Under the pieces are notes generated by a model. The model saw only the letters and a list, made by a program, of their open reading frames with translations, did not search any database and was not told where the DNA came from. From Burkholderia sp. 4M9327F10 (GTDB taxonomy: Bacteria; Pseudomonadota; Gammaproteobacteria; Burkholderiales; Burkholderiaceae): a stretch of DNA of 64,000 bases. The DNA is taken from the NCBI RefSeq assembly GCF_005503145.1, contig NZ_SCNV01000001.1, positions 310,001 to 374,000 of the forward strand, given 5' to 3'. Shown here piece after piece: positions 1-9,388 of this stretch (the stretch's first letter is position 1; each line of letters starts with the position of its first letter). The position numbers were made by a program, and so were the translations under genes.

Positions 1-1390
1 CATGCTCGCGGCCGAAGCCGGAGTCGCCGGCCCCACCCCACGGCAAGCGCACATCGGTGTACCCATAGGTGTTGATCCAGACGGTACCCGCCTTCAGCGC
101 ATGTGCCACCCGATGCACGCGGCCAATATCCGCACTCCACACACCTGCGGCCAGGCTGTAGAGCGTTCCGTTAGCAATCCGAATCGCGTCTTCCTCATCT
201 TCGAAACGGATCACGCTCGCCACAGGACCAAAAATTTCCTCCTGGGAGATGCGCATTTCATGTTCGACGTTGGCAAACACCGTGGGCTCGACGAAAAATC
301 CCCGCTGACCCAGTCGCGCGCCGCCGGTCACGAGTGTGGCGCCTTCGCCCTTGCCCACCTCCACATAGTCCAGCACCGTTTTCAACTGTGCGGCCGAGAC
401 CACCGGACCCATCGAGGTCTCGCGCGCCGCCGGGTCGCCCACCTTGATCGATTTCGCCCGTGCAGCGAGCCGCTCGACCACCTCGTCATAGACAGCGCGA
501 TGCGCCAGAATGCGCGAGCCTGCCGAGCACACCTGTCCTGTGTTGAAGAAAATGCCTGACGCGGCGGCCCGCACCGCGTTGTCGAGATTGGCGTCGGCGA
601 AGATCACATTGGCCGACTTGCCGCCCAGTTCAAGCGTCACCCGCTTGAAGTTGCCCGCCGCCCCTTGCAGGATGCCGCGCCCCACCGAGGGCGAGCCGGT
701 GAATGTCACCTTGTCGACCCCCGGATGAGCCACGAGCGCATCGCCGACCACGCGCCCTTTGCCGGTGACGATATTCAGCACCCCCGGCGGCACCCCGGCT
801 TCCAGTGCAAGTTCGCCCACCCGAAGCGCAGTAAGCGGCGTAATCTCGGCGGGCTTGACGATCATGGTGCAGCCGCACGCGAGCGCCGGCGCGATTTTCC
901 ACATGCCGATCATCAACGGGAAATTCCACGGCACGATGGCCGCGACCACGCCGACCGGCTCACGTATCGTGTAGGTCAGCGCATCGGGCCGTACCGGGAC
1001 CACCTGGCCTGTGATCTTGTCGCACCAGCCCGCATAGTAAGCAAGCGTGTCGATGGCGGCGGGCAGATCCTGGCGCTGCACGGCGGCAATCGGCTTGCCG
1101 CCGTCGAGACTCTCGAGCGTCGCCAGCTCCTCCTGGTGTGTGCGCAACAGATCCGTGAACCTCGCGAGGATACGGCCGCGTTCGGCAGCGCGCAGGGCAT
1201 TCCACACTTTCAGCGCAGCGCGGGCCGCGCGCACTGCCGTGTCGACGTCAGCCACACTGCCCTGAGCGACGAGCGCAATCGGCTCTTCAGTTGCCGGGTT
1301 GATATCGACAGAGTATTCGCCGCTGCCGGGCGCGACGTGTTTGCCGTCGATCAGCAGGTCGTAGCGCTTGAGCTCGATATTCGTGTCCAT
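1..1390 (-). CDS. Aldehyde dehydrogenase (NAD(P)+), C-terminus cut off by the window start
   Basis: Translating the minus strand from an ATG at 1390 gives an open frame to the window edge, about 463 residues, so roughly the last 20-40 residues are missing. The product is a classical ALDH: Rossmann part with PWNFPL and KPAEITPL, the general-base Glu region LELGGKSAN, and the catalytic Cys in FNTGQVCSAGSR. It should oxidise an aldehyde to a carboxylic acid in the cytoplasm; the substrate cannot be read from sequence. The reading start overlaps the stop of the upstream transporter (ATGATG, with the TGA inside it), so the two are translationally coupled. AAGGAG lies 7 bases before the 1390 ATG; the ATG at 1393 is an alternative. 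The genomic context suggests it handles an aldehyde from the formyl-CoA pathway nearby. Confidence 0.93.
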   Translation of the reverse strand, partial: MDTNIELKRYDLLIDGKHVAPGSGEYSVDINPATEEPIALVAQGSVADVDTAVRAARAALKVWNALRAAERGRILARFTDLLRTHQEELATLESLDGGKPIAAVQRQDLPAAIDTLAYYAGWCDKITGQVVPVRPDALTYTIREPVGVVAAIVPWNFPLMIGMWKIAPALACGCTMIVKPAEITPLTALRVGELALEAGVPPGVLNIVTGKGRVVGDALVAHPGVDKVTFTGSPSVGRGILQGAAGNFKRVTLELGGKSANVIFADANLDNAVRAAASGIFFNTGQVCSAGSRILAHRAVYDEVVERLAARAKSIKVGDPAARETSMGPVVSAAQLKTVLDYVEVGKGEGATLVTGGARLGQRGFFVEPTVFANVEHEMRISQEEIFGPVASVIRFEDEEDAIRIANGTLYSLAAGVWSADIGRVHRVAHALKAGTVWINTYGYTDVRLPWGGAGDSGFGREH

Positions 1391-2721
1391 CATGGTGCTC
1401 CTTGCTTTGAGGGATTAAGTTCAGCCGGACTGGCGGCAGCGGCAGCAGCGGCCGGTCGATTGCGCAAGCCGATCCAGCGGGCTCGCATGGGGGCAAGAAT
1501 GAACCTGGCGGAAATGGCCGCGGCGATTGTCACCACGGCGGAGACGATAAACACCAGATTCCAGCCGCCCATCGTGGAAAGCACCGAGGCGAGCGGCACA
1601 AGTAACGAGGCCGTGCCTTTCGCCGTGTACAGCGTCCCGGCATTGGCCGCCGCGTACTTGCTGCCGAAGGTGTCCGCACAGATTGCAGGGAAGATCGAGA
1701 AAATCTCGCCCCAAAACAGAAAGATCAAGGCGGCGAAGGTCATGAACGCATACGGGTTGCTGCCGTATTCCATCAGCCCGAGCAAGGCCAGCCCTTCACC
1801 GGTGAAGATCATGAACATGGTGTTCTCGCGGCCCAGCTTGTCGGAGATAAAGCCGCATAGCGGACGCGTGAAACCGTTGCAGACGTTGTCGATCGAGAGC
1901 GTCATTGTCAGCAGCGGCAAGGTCATGCCGAAGAAGTTCATGGGTATGCGCGCGAGTCCCCAGTCCTTGGCGATGGGGCCTAGCTGCGCGGTCGCCATCA
2001 AGCCACCCGCCGCGACAGCAACAAACGACACGTAGATCACCCAGAACAGCGGAGTCTTGATCATTTGCCCCGGCGTGTAGTCGACCTTGGTGACGACGAG
2101 CTTCTTGCCTGGCGCGCGTGCCTCGCGCGCATTCGGTTTCTTCAGCAGCATCGCGAGGCCGAGCATGCAAACGCCCTGCAGAATGCCGAAGAAGAAAAAG
2201 GCGTGCTCATAGCCGGAGCGCACGATCATGCCGGCAATCGGGATCACGGTCACGGCGGCACCGGCGCCGAAGCCGGCGGCAGTCAGGCCCGCCGCGAGAC
2301 CGCGCCGGTCCGGGAACCACTTCAGCGCATTGCCGACGCAGGTGCCGTAGACGCAGCCCGCCCCCACCCCGCCGACGACAGCCGCGACATAGAGTTGCGG
2401 CAAGACCGTCGCATACGAATCGATCACCCACGCGAGACCGGCGCACACCGCGCCACCGGCCACCACCGGACGCGGACCGAATTTGTCGACCAGCCAGCCC
2501 TCGATCGGCACCAGCCACGTCTCGGTCAAGATGAAGATCGAGAACGCCAGTTGAATGGAGGCGTCGCCCCAGTGGTGTCGCGAATTCATCGGCGTGACAA
2601 AGAGTGTCCACGCGTACTGCAGATTCGCGACCAGCGCCATGCACAGCATGCCAATGACAAGCTGGCACCACCGGTTGCCGCCGACACTGCGCACTGGCGT
2701 CTGCCGAGTGATTTCGTCCAT
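1390..2721 (-). CDS. OFA-family (oxalate/formate antiporter-like) MFS transporter
   Basis: A 443-residue major facilitator with 12 predicted membrane segments. The first loop carries the MFS motif WLVDKFGPRP, and the centre has a cytoplasmic loop at about 205-225. N-terminal LQYAWTLFVTPMN and the loop KWFPDRRGLAAGLTAAGFG are typical of the OFA family, whose best-known member OxlT exchanges oxalate for formate. It is the promoter-proximal gene of a two-gene unit with the aldehyde dehydrogenase and is divergent from a LysR regulator. Nearby formyl-CoA transferase makes a carboxylate such as oxalate, formate or a 2-hydroxy acid the likely cargo. The substrate is inferred, not shown. The tail after residue 425 is Ala-rich. 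Confidence 0.85.
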   Translation of the reverse strand: MDEITRQTPVRSVGGNRWCQLVIGMLCMALVANLQYAWTLFVTPMNSRHHWGDASIQLAFSIFILTETWLVPIEGWLVDKFGPRPVVAGGAVCAGLAWVIDSYATVLPQLYVAAVVGGVGAGCVYGTCVGNALKWFPDRRGLAAGLTAAGFGAGAAVTVIPIAGMIVRSGYEHAFFFFGILQGVCMLGLAMLLKKPNAREARAPGKKLVVTKVDYTPGQMIKTPLFWVIYVSFVAVAAGGLMATAQLGPIAKDWGLARIPMNFFGMTLPLLTMTLSIDNVCNGFTRPLCGFISDKLGRENTMFMIFTGEGLALLGLMEYGSNPYAFMTFAALIFLFWGEIFSIFPAICADTFGSKYAAANAGTLYTAKGTASLLVPLASVLSTMGGWNLVFIVSAVVTIAAAISARFILAPMRARWIGLRNRPAAAAAAASPAELNPSKQGAP

Positions 2722-3078
2722 GTGCCTTGTCTCCGCTATCTATTTAGAGCAGCCGGCCTTTTCACCGTGCTGTATGCAGCCCACCTTTTGGTTTCGACCC
2801 GAAAACGCACCACGGGTATATTTAATAATTACACTGCTTATTTCTCAGATTTAAATCAGGCAGCGTATCGTTATGAATTATTGCTTAATCAATGAGCGAA
2901 CGAATCCCCGCCTTGTCAAATAGGCCATCCGCACACTTTTTTAAATCAGAACATATCAACCCGATAGCCACTCCTATCCAATCTGCCTCTTTATTCCAAC
3001 CCATGCTAGGGTGATTGCCGAATTACGAATAATAAAAATTTGTTATTATGTCGATTCATCTTCGTTTATACATTGGCC
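2722..3078. promoter_or_regulatory. AT-rich divergent promoter region between the transporter and the LysR gene
   Basis: This 357-base spacer is much richer in A+T than its flanks and must carry both divergent promoters. The 10-mer TTTAAATCAG occurs twice, at 2850-2859 and 2940-2949, exactly 90 bp apart, which could be a pair of LysR contact sites. No Shine-Dalgarno is obvious before the LysR start. No coding potential was seen. Confidence 0.5.
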
Positions 3079-4026
3079 ATGACGATGAGAAACGCGACAC
3101 TGCGGCAACTGAAGGTCTTCGAGACGGTGGCGCGTCATCTGAGTTTTTCGCGTGCGGCGGAAGAACTGCATCTGACCCAGCCTGCGGTTTCCACCCAGGT
3201 GCGCCAACTCGAGGAGCATGCGGGCCTGCCGCTCTTCGAGCAGCTCGGCAAGAAGATCTACCTGACGCCGGCCGGCACCGAGATGCTTCACTACAGCCGC
3301 GCAATCATCCAGCAGTTCCACGAAGTGGATGAGGCGATGAGTCAGTTGAAGGGCGTCTCGGGAGGCAAGCTGAATGTTGCCGTCATCAGCGCAGGCGATT
3401 ACTTCTTCCCACGTCTGCTGGCCGAATTCACCCGGCGCTACGCCGGTGTCGTGCTCAACCTGGCGGTACATAACCGCGAAGAACTGCTGCATCGGCTCTC
3501 CACCAATCAGACCGACCTTGCCGTCATGGTGCGTCCTCCGCACGAGATGGACTCGACCAACGAGCCGTTCGCGCCGCATCCCTATGTGATTGTCGCCGCG
3601 CCGAACCATCCGCTCGCGCACAAGCGCAACATCAAGCTGAGCCAACTCGCGAACGAAGCCTTTATTGTTCGCGAGCGCGGCTCGGACACGTGGAATTCGA
3701 TGCAAGAAGGTTTTGCGGGCCGGCTCGCCAGTCTGAAGATTGCCATGGAAATCAGCAGCACCGAGACGATCAAGCAGGCTGTGATCGCCGGCATGGGCAT
3801 TGCGTTTCTTTCCGCGCACACCATCAGCCTGGAATTGCAGGTGGGGCACCTCGTGGTGCTCGACGTCGAAACCTTTCCGGTAATGCTCAACTGGTACGTC
3901 GTGCATCGGCGCAACAAACGTCTGCCGCCGGTAGCGGTCGCCTTCAAGCGCTTTCTGATGGACGAAGGGGCCGCTCTCATCGAGAAAATCACGCGTGTCA
4001 CGGAACTGAGTGCGCATAAGCGATAG
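3079..4026 (+). CDS. LysR-family transcriptional regulator (CbbR-like)
   Basis: A 315-residue LysR regulator. The winged helix-turn-helix is at about 5-65 (LRQLKVFETVARHLSFSRAA, then LTQPAVSTQVRQLEEHAGLP), followed by the co-inducer domain from about 95. The overall pattern resembles CbbR-type regulators. I chose ATG 3079 because it places the helix-turn-helix at the usual distance; an upstream ATG at 3040 only adds unrelated residues and an alternative lies at 3085. It is divergent from the OFA transporter/aldehyde dehydrogenase pair, the usual position of a LysR activator of that pair. The ligand is unknown. Confidence 0.88.
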   Translation: MTMRNATLRQLKVFETVARHLSFSRAAEELHLTQPAVSTQVRQLEEHAGLPLFEQLGKKIYLTPAGTEMLHYSRAIIQQFHEVDEAMSQLKGVSGGKLNVAVISAGDYFFPRLLAEFTRRYAGVVLNLAVHNREELLHRLSTNQTDLAVMVRPPHEMDSTNEPFAPHPYVIVAAPNHPLAHKRNIKLSQLANEAFIVRERGSDTWNSMQEGFAGRLASLKIAMEISSTETIKQAVIAGMGIAFLSAHTISLELQVGHLVVLDVETFPVMLNWYVVHRRNKRLPPVAVAFKRFLMDEGAALIEKITRVTELSAHKR

Positions 4027-4122
4027 GTTATGGAAATCCAACAAAACTTTAACTATTGAGAATCCATCGTCGGTTCTATGCTTGGATCGAGTCATTTCAC
4101 TCATTTGCATAGGAGTCCGATC

Positions 4123-4434
4123 ATGAATCACACTTCGTTTGCCTCGCGTGCCGCCACCCGTACCGGCCACGTTGCTCCGGGCAGTTCCGACGACGCCCAT
4201 CTGAGCGCCTATAACGCAGCCTTCAGCGACCTGGAGTTGGGGTTTCGCTGGGACCGCGACACGCTCAACGCGCTTCGTGAATTCGAAAGCGAAATTGCGC
4301 GTATCACCGCCTACGTCGCCCGGCACCACGCTCATCTTCACAAGGCTTATGACGCGGAGTTCCTTGCTCAACTCATCCTGCGCAAGAAAACCCAGTACTA
4401 CTGCGAGTTCGCCCCCTTCGGCGAAAACTTCTAG
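4123..4434 (+). CDS. Small hypothetical protein, 103 residues
   Basis: I do not recognise this family. The start at 4123 is well supported by AGGAG eight bases upstream. The product is soluble, with no signal or membrane segment; its centre is helical and acidic (LNALREFESEIARITAYVAR) and its C-terminus is aromatic (QYYCEFAPFGENF). It lies 96 bases after the LysR gene on the same strand, so may share its transcript, and is followed by a strong hairpin at 4449-4470. Its codon use matches its neighbours, so it is probably a real gene. Confidence 0.65.
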   Translation: MNHTSFASRAATRTGHVAPGSSDDAHLSAYNAAFSDLELGFRWDRDTLNALREFESEIARITAYVARHHAHLHKAYDAEFLAQLILRKKTQYYCEFAPFGENF

Positions 4435-4448
4435 CGTTTCGTCCTCGG

Positions 4449-4470
4449 CCCGGCCTTGCTACAGGCCGGG
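4449..4470. terminator. Hairpin between convergent genes
   Basis: CCCGGCCT and AGGCCGGG form an 8-bp perfect stem with a 6-base loop, 15 bases after the stop at 4434 and before the convergent stop at 4505. There is no clear T-run, so it may act with Rho or as a transcript end stabiliser in both directions. Confidence 0.6.
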
Positions 4471-4504
4471 TACTATGCTGCTCCACGTACTGCGCGAACC
4501 CGGC

Positions 4505-5317
4505 TCACAACACAGAGCAGCGCCTCGTACGGTCTTTCATGCGCCCTTCCTCGCGCCGACGGCACCGGCCGCGCTGACACCCTATAGAACTGTGGGTGCC
4601 TCTGCGCCCTTGGCGGAACGCGCCGAAGCGCGGAGTGCCAGGCACGCCGTGCGTCTCGTCAAGCGGCGACCAGGATTGGGCGAAATCATCGTCGAACAGT
4701 GCGGGCATCTGATCGGCCGGCCAGTCGAAGTCTTCAAGCACGCACAGCACGGCGCTGCGGCGTACGATGCCGCAGCGAACCGTGGATCGCTGGCCGGACG
4801 CCGCAGCAAATCCGTAGCGACCGCGTGCGACGCCGGCGTTGATCATCAGATGCGCACCCAACGCGGCAGCAAGCAGGCTCATCGCCAACAGAACAGCCAG
4901 GCCGAACGATTGCGTATGCTCGATGACGAAGCCGTAACCCATCCAGATACAGAGAACGAACGCCGCCAGATTGACCACGCCGCCGCCCGGATGCAAAACG
5001 ACGCGCGCAGTGAACCTGCCGCGCAATGCAAACCAGGCGATCGCCGACGCAGCAAAGATCAATGCGCCGGCAAACACGGTGAGATACAACTCGACGCGCG
5101 CCAGGTCCTCGCAGTACGCCGACGACAAATAGCGCACAAATCCCCCCGCCATTGCCGCCAACCCCACGGCACAACCGAGCAATGCAGCGCATTGCGGCCG
5201 GGCCAGAACGCTACGCCACTTCAATCGCTGCGTGAGACCGGTCAGCACGGCAGCGAGCAAAACCAGCAGCAGAACAGCGCTCCCCGCCCAAACGGTATTG
5301 CCTGATAACTCCGGCAT
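4505..5317 (-). CDS. Multi-TM membrane protein with a soluble tail, unknown function
   Basis: A 270-residue protein with about five membrane helices in the first 170 residues (for example SAVLLLVLLAAVLTGL and LLGCAVGLAAMAGGFV). An Arg/Ser-rich soluble tail of about 100 residues follows. The start at 5317 is preceded by GAGGAG. It sits 36 bases after the FAH-family hydrolase and ends the lyase/transferase/hydrolase operon, so it may be a helper or permease component for that pathway, which is inference only. The tail has weak protein character; a frameshift near codon 170 cannot be excluded. Confidence 0.6.
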   Translation of the reverse strand: MPELSGNTVWAGSAVLLLVLLAAVLTGLTQRLKWRSVLARPQCAALLGCAVGLAAMAGGFVRYLSSAYCEDLARVELYLTVFAGALIFAASAIAWFALRGRFTARVVLHPGGGVVNLAAFVLCIWMGYGFVIEHTQSFGLAVLLAMSLLAAALGAHLMINAGVARGRYGFAAASGQRSTVRCGIVRRSAVLCVLEDFDWPADQMPALFDDDFAQSWSPLDETHGVPGTPRFGAFRQGRRGTHSSIGCQRGRCRRREEGRMKDRTRRCSVL

Positions 5318-5353
5318 GCGCGTTTCTCCTCGTGCGTTATGCCGCGGCCGCGC

Positions 5354-6163
5354 TCAGGCGGCGCTCGCTGTGCTCACTGCCGCAGCGGCATCCTGCGTTC
5401 CGGTCAGCCTGTTGCTTAAGGCGCCAATGCCCGCGATCGTCACCACCACGGTCGCACCCTCCTTGATCGAGCCGACACCCAGCGATGTGCCGCAAGCAAT
5501 CACGTCTCCCGGTTCCAGCGTGAGATCGTGCGAGATCAGGCTGACCTGCTCGGCCGGCGAAAACACCATATCGGCCAACGGGTAGTTCTGCCGCTCCACA
5601 CCGTCCAGTGTCGTCACCACCCTGCCCGACTGCCAGTCGAAGTCGGATACGATCGCCGGCCCAAGGCAGCAAAACGTGTCGAACCCTTTGGCCCGGCACC
5701 ATTGCGGAAAATGCGGATTTTCGTTGAGCAGGTCGGCCGCCGTTACGTCATTGACGACGGTGTAGCCAAAGATGGACGCTGCCGCTTCGGCGAGACTCGC
5801 GTGACGGCAGCGCCGTCCAATCACGATACCGAGTTCGCCTTCGTAGACAATCTTGCCCGCGTAACTTGCCGGCCGCCGTATCGCTTCGCCCGCACCCACA
5901 ACCGAACCGGCAGGCTTGAGCAGGAACAGAGGGTGCGCCGGCACCGGTTTATCGAGTTTCGCGGCGAGCGCGTGATAGTTGTTCCAGAGCGCGACGATCT
6001 TGCCCGGCGCACACGGTGCAAGCTGTGTCATGGCCCGCGTCGACAGCACTGCGCCGGTCGGCACACACTGATCGAGGCTTTCGTATTCGTGCAGATAGCC
6101 ACCCTCGACACGGCCGAACACGATACCGCCGTCGCTCGACATGAAACGCATCCACGTATCCAC
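5354..6163 (-). CDS. Fumarylacetoacetate hydrolase (FAH)-family protein
   Basis: A 269-residue FAH-superfamily enzyme. The family core is visible: FLLKPAGSVVGAGE, the metal-binding YEGELGIVIGRR, the FGYTVVNDVTAADL strand, and the C-terminal GDVIACGTSLGVGSIKEGA. Members cleave C-C bonds, hydrate or decarboxylate 2-oxo or 2-hydroxy acids with a divalent metal. The start is a GTG at 6163 with GAGGAG six bases upstream; a longer frame to 6271 adds unrelated residues. It lies 76 bases after the formyl-CoA transferase gene in the same operon. The substrate is not predictable from sequence. Confidence 0.83.
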   Translation of the reverse strand: MDTWMRFMSSDGGIVFGRVEGGYLHEYESLDQCVPTGAVLSTRAMTQLAPCAPGKIVALWNNYHALAAKLDKPVPAHPLFLLKPAGSVVGAGEAIRRPASYAGKIVYEGELGIVIGRRCRHASLAEAAASIFGYTVVNDVTAADLLNENPHFPQWCRAKGFDTFCCLGPAIVSDFDWQSGRVVTTLDGVERQNYPLADMVFSPAEQVSLISHDLTLEPGDVIACGTSLGVGSIKEGATVVVTIAGIGALSNRLTGTQDAAAAVSTASAA

Positions 6164-6239
6164 AGCCCGCTCCTCAGTACATCCGGCGCCACCTGCCTTT
6201 CGCAAAAGCGGCGCCGTCCGCACAGGCAGAAAACATCGC

Positions 6240-7487
6240 TCAGATCGCGCCAGCCTCGCGCAGTGCGCCAATCTGCTCGCGCGAATAGCCGAGTTCGGTC
6301 ATCACTTCGTCGGTATGTTCACCGAGCAGCGGTGAGCGTTTTACCTCGGTCGGGCTGTCCGATAACTTGATAGGATTGCCAACCGTCAAATATTTCCCGC
6401 GAACCGGATGATCGACCTCGACGATCGTGCCGGTCTTGCGCAGCGACGGTTCTTCAGCCAGCTCTTTCATCGACAGGATCGGACCGCACGGAATATCGTA
6501 CTGGTTGAGAATCTGCATGGCCTCGAACTTGGTTCGCGTCATGGTCCAGCGTTCGATCTCCGCGAAGATATCCTTCAGACGCGGCAAGCGTGCGGCAGGC
6601 GTCGCGTAGTCGGGATCGGTGGTCCATTCTTCCTTGCCGATCACATGGCAGATCTTTGTCCACACCGGCGCCTGGGCGATGAAATAGATGTACGCGTTCG
6701 GGTCCGCTTCCCAGCCCTTGCACTTCAGGATCCATCCAGGCTGGCCGCCGCCCGACGCATTGCCGGCGCGCGGCACCGCTTCGCCAAACGTGCCATTTGG
6801 ATACTGCGGGTACTCCTTCATCACGCCCGTGCGGTCGAGCCGCTGCTGGTCGCGCAGCTTCACGCGGCACAGGTTCAGCACGCCGTCCTGCATGGCTGCG
6901 AGCACCTTTTGACCACGCCCTGTCTGGGTACGCTGGTAAAGCGCCGTGACAATGCCAAGCGCCAGATGCAGGCCCGTGCCACTATCGCCAATCTGCGCGC
7001 CGGTCACGATTGGCGGCCCGTCGTCGAAGCCGGTGGTGGACGCCGCACCGCCGGCGCACTGCGCGACGTTCTCGTACACCTTGCAGTCTTCGTAGGGTCC
7101 CGGGCCGAAGCCTTTCACGGACGCCACGATCATCCTCGGGTTCAGCTCCTGAATGCGTTCCCACGTAAAACCCATCCGGTCGAGTGCGCCTGGCGCGAAG
7201 TTCTCCACCAGCACGTCGCACTTCTGGATCAGCGCTTCGAGCACCTGCTTGCCTTCCGGGTTCTTCGTATCGATAGTGACCGAGCGCTTGTTGTGGTTGA
7301 GCATTGTGAAGTAGAGGCTGTCCGCGTCGGGAATGTCGCGCAACTGCTCGCGCGTGATATCGCCTGCCCCTGCCCGCTCCACCTTGATGACGTCGGCGCC
7401 GAACCACGCCAGCAACTGCGTGCAGGTCGGGCCCGATTGCACATGCGTGAAATCGAGAATGCGCACACCGTCGAGTGCTTTAGCCAT
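6240..7487 (-). CDS. frc: Formyl-CoA:carboxylate CoA-transferase (class III, Frc-like)
   Basis: At 415 residues this matches the length of formyl-CoA transferases. The start [13 protein letters not shown], the block [19 protein letters not shown], the catalytic Asp at 168 in TGAQIGDSG (equivalent to Asp169 of the Oxalobacter enzyme) and the glycine loop [10 protein letters not shown] all agree with that family, as does the C-terminal [11 protein letters not shown]. It moves CoA from formyl-CoA to an acceptor acid, classically oxalate. A Shine-Dalgarno AAGGAG precedes the start. It is 24 bases after the ThDP lyase, whose predicted product is formyl-CoA, so the two form a pair. The true acceptor may be oxalate or a 2-hydroxy acid. 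Confidence 0.9.
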   Translation of the reverse strand: MAKALDGVRILDFTHVQSGPTCTQLLAWFGADVIKVERAGAGDITREQLRDIPDADSLYFTMLNHNKRSVTIDTKNPEGKQVLEALIQKCDVLVENFAPGALDRMGFTWERIQELNPRMIVASVKGFGPGPYEDCKVYENVAQCAGGAASTTGFDDGPPIVTGAQIGDSGTGLHLALGIVTALYQRTQTGRGQKVLAAMQDGVLNLCRVKLRDQQRLDRTGVMKEYPQYPNGTFGEAVPRAGNASGGGQPGWILKCKGWEADPNAYIYFIAQAPVWTKICHVIGKEEWTTDPDYATPAARLPRLKDIFAEIERWTMTRTKFEAMQILNQYDIPCGPILSMKELAEEPSLRKTGTIVEVDHPVRGKYLTVGNPIKLSDSPTEVKRSPLLGEHTDEVMTELGYSREQIGALREAGAI

Positions 7488-7511
7488 GCCGTATCTCCTT
7501 GTCCGCGAGGC

Positions 7512-9275
7512 TTACTTGTACATGGTCTGGTTCCTGGTACCCGGGGCATACTCACGCGGGTCCACCCAGATGTTCACCACGGCCGAGCGGCCCGTGCGAT
7601 GGATCGCTTCCCGGGCGCGTTGCAGCGCCCCGGCGATGGCAGCCGGATCGCGAACTTCCTCACCGTAGCCGCCCAGCATTTCTGCAAACTTGCTGAACGG
7701 CACATCGCTCAGCAGGTTGCCGACGTTGCCGCGCTCGTCACCGTACTTGGCGAGTTGCCCATAGCGGATCTGGTTCATCGCCGAGTTGTTGCCGATCACG
7801 GCAAGGTACGGCGCGCCGAAGCGATTCGCGGTTTCCATGTCGAAGGCGGTCATGCCGAACGAGCCGTCGCCGTAATAGCAGAGCACTTCCTTGTGCGGAT
7901 GTGCGAGCTTCGCAGCCAGCGCAAAACCAGTGCCGACACCCAGCGAGCCGAGCGCGCCGGGGTCCATCCATTGACCCGGGCGGCGCGGCCGCACGGCTTG
8001 CGCGGAGATGGTCACCACATCGCCGCCATCGCCGATATAAACCGTGTCGTCCGCAAGAAATGCGTTCAGTTCGTAGGCGACGCGATAAGGGTGGATTGGC
8101 GTGTTGGTGGATTTGAACAGCGGCATCAGCTTTTCGGTCGCGCTCGCTTCTGCGTCTTGCAGTTGCGCCATCCATTTGCGGCGCGCCTGGCGCTTGTCGT
8201 CCTTGAGACGCCCGCCTGCCGCCTGCAACACCGCGGCGAGAATCGCGCCCGGATCGCCGACCAGACCGAGATCGATGTCGCGGTTCTTGCCCACGGTCCG
8301 GTAGTCCATGTCGATCTGCACCAGCGTTAGCTCCTTGCTGATGCGCTTGCCATAACCCATGCGGAAATCGAAAGGAGTCCCAACGACAATCAGCACATCC
8401 GCGTTCGCAAACGCCTGCGACCGGGTCCGGTCGAAGTGATGCGGATCGCCCGGCGGCAGCAGACCTCGGCTCGCGCCGTTGAAGTAACCGGGAATATCCA
8501 GGCCGCGCAACAGCGCCACGGCTTCCTCATGACCGCGTGCAGTCCAGACCTGCTGGCCGTAGAGAATCGCGGGGCGCTCCGAATCGACCAGAATGTCGGC
8601 CAGTTTCTCGATGTCTTGCGGGTCGCCGACCGATTTCGTCGAGGCACGGTAGTGACCCGGTTGCGGCACCACAGCGCGCGTCAGTTCAACTTCGCGATCG
8701 AGCACGTCGCGCGGAATTTCCAGGTAAGCGGGGCCCGGCGCACCATTGAAGCACTCACGCGCAGCCATCGAAATCATGTCCGCGACCCGCTCGGTGCTCG
8801 GCACGCTAGCGGCGAATTTCGTAATCGGCGCCATGATGTCGACGTGCGGCAGATCCTGCAGCGAGCCCATCTTGTGCTGCGTCAGCGCGCCTTGTCCGCC
8901 GATATGCAGGACCGGGCTTTCCGAGCGGAATGCCGTGGCGATACCGGTCACCGCATTGGTACAACCCGGCCCCGCTGTCGTCACGACGCATCCCAGCTTG
9001 CCGGTTTGCCGCGCGTAACCGTCTGCCGCATGGGCCGCCACCTGCTCGTGGCGCACGTCGATAATGCGAATCCCCTCGTCGACACAGCCATCGTAGATAT
9101 CGATGATGTGACCGCCGCACAGCGTGAAAATCGTGTCGACCCCTTCGTTTTTCAGCGCCTTGGCCACCAGATGACCGCCTGAGACGACCCCGGCGTTACG
9201 GGTCTTCTGCCTGAGCGTGTCTTCGGCCGTGGTGCTGGCTGCGACCTGGTTAGGGGATGAAACAACTGCGGACAT
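7512..9275 (-). CDS. ThDP-dependent formyl-CoA-forming enzyme: oxalyl-CoA decarboxylase or 2-hydroxyacyl-CoA lyase
   Basis: A 587-residue three-domain ThDP enzyme. The cofactor-activating Glu is E77 in DVRHEQVAAHAADGYAR, and the ThDP/Mg motif is GDGSFGMTAF running to GNN. Paired with frc it would normally be called oxalyl-CoA decarboxylase. However, the Tyr120-Glu121 pair of the Oxalobacter enzyme aligns with Leu139-Gln140 here (GSLQDLPHVD), and the N-terminal strand reads FTLCGGHIIDIYDGC instead of YGVVGIP. This is nearer to 2-hydroxyacyl-CoA lyases or acetolactate synthase-like enzymes, which cleave 2-hydroxyacyl-CoA to formyl-CoA and an aldehyde or ketone. I chose ATG 9275 because GGGAGA lies just upstream. 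It is the first gene of the operon. Confidence 0.82.
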   Translation of the reverse strand: MSAVVSSPNQVAASTTAEDTLRQKTRNAGVVSGGHLVAKALKNEGVDTIFTLCGGHIIDIYDGCVDEGIRIIDVRHEQVAAHAADGYARQTGKLGCVVTTAGPGCTNAVTGIATAFRSESPVLHIGGQGALTQHKMGSLQDLPHVDIMAPITKFAASVPSTERVADMISMAARECFNGAPGPAYLEIPRDVLDREVELTRAVVPQPGHYRASTKSVGDPQDIEKLADILVDSERPAILYGQQVWTARGHEEAVALLRGLDIPGYFNGASRGLLPPGDPHHFDRTRSQAFANADVLIVVGTPFDFRMGYGKRISKELTLVQIDMDYRTVGKNRDIDLGLVGDPGAILAAVLQAAGGRLKDDKRQARRKWMAQLQDAEASATEKLMPLFKSTNTPIHPYRVAYELNAFLADDTVYIGDGGDVVTISAQAVRPRRPGQWMDPGALGSLGVGTGFALAAKLAHPHKEVLCYYGDGSFGMTAFDMETANRFGAPYLAVIGNNSAMNQIRYGQLAKYGDERGNVGNLLSDVPFSKFAEMLGGYGEEVRDPAAIAGALQRAREAIHRTGRSAVVNIWVDPREYAPGTRNQTMYK

Positions 9276-9388
9276 AGTCGTCTCCCATGCAAGCGGGTTG
9301 CGGGTCACTCGGTTGTTCAACATTGCTCGACGGACGCGGCCGTTTCCCCAGTTCTTTCACCGGGCCGAAGCGACCTTTTCAATACGGT

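Noticed and set aside
6408..8330. 640-residue plus-strand frame
   Set aside because: Antisense shadow of frc and the ThDP enzyme, no domain character.
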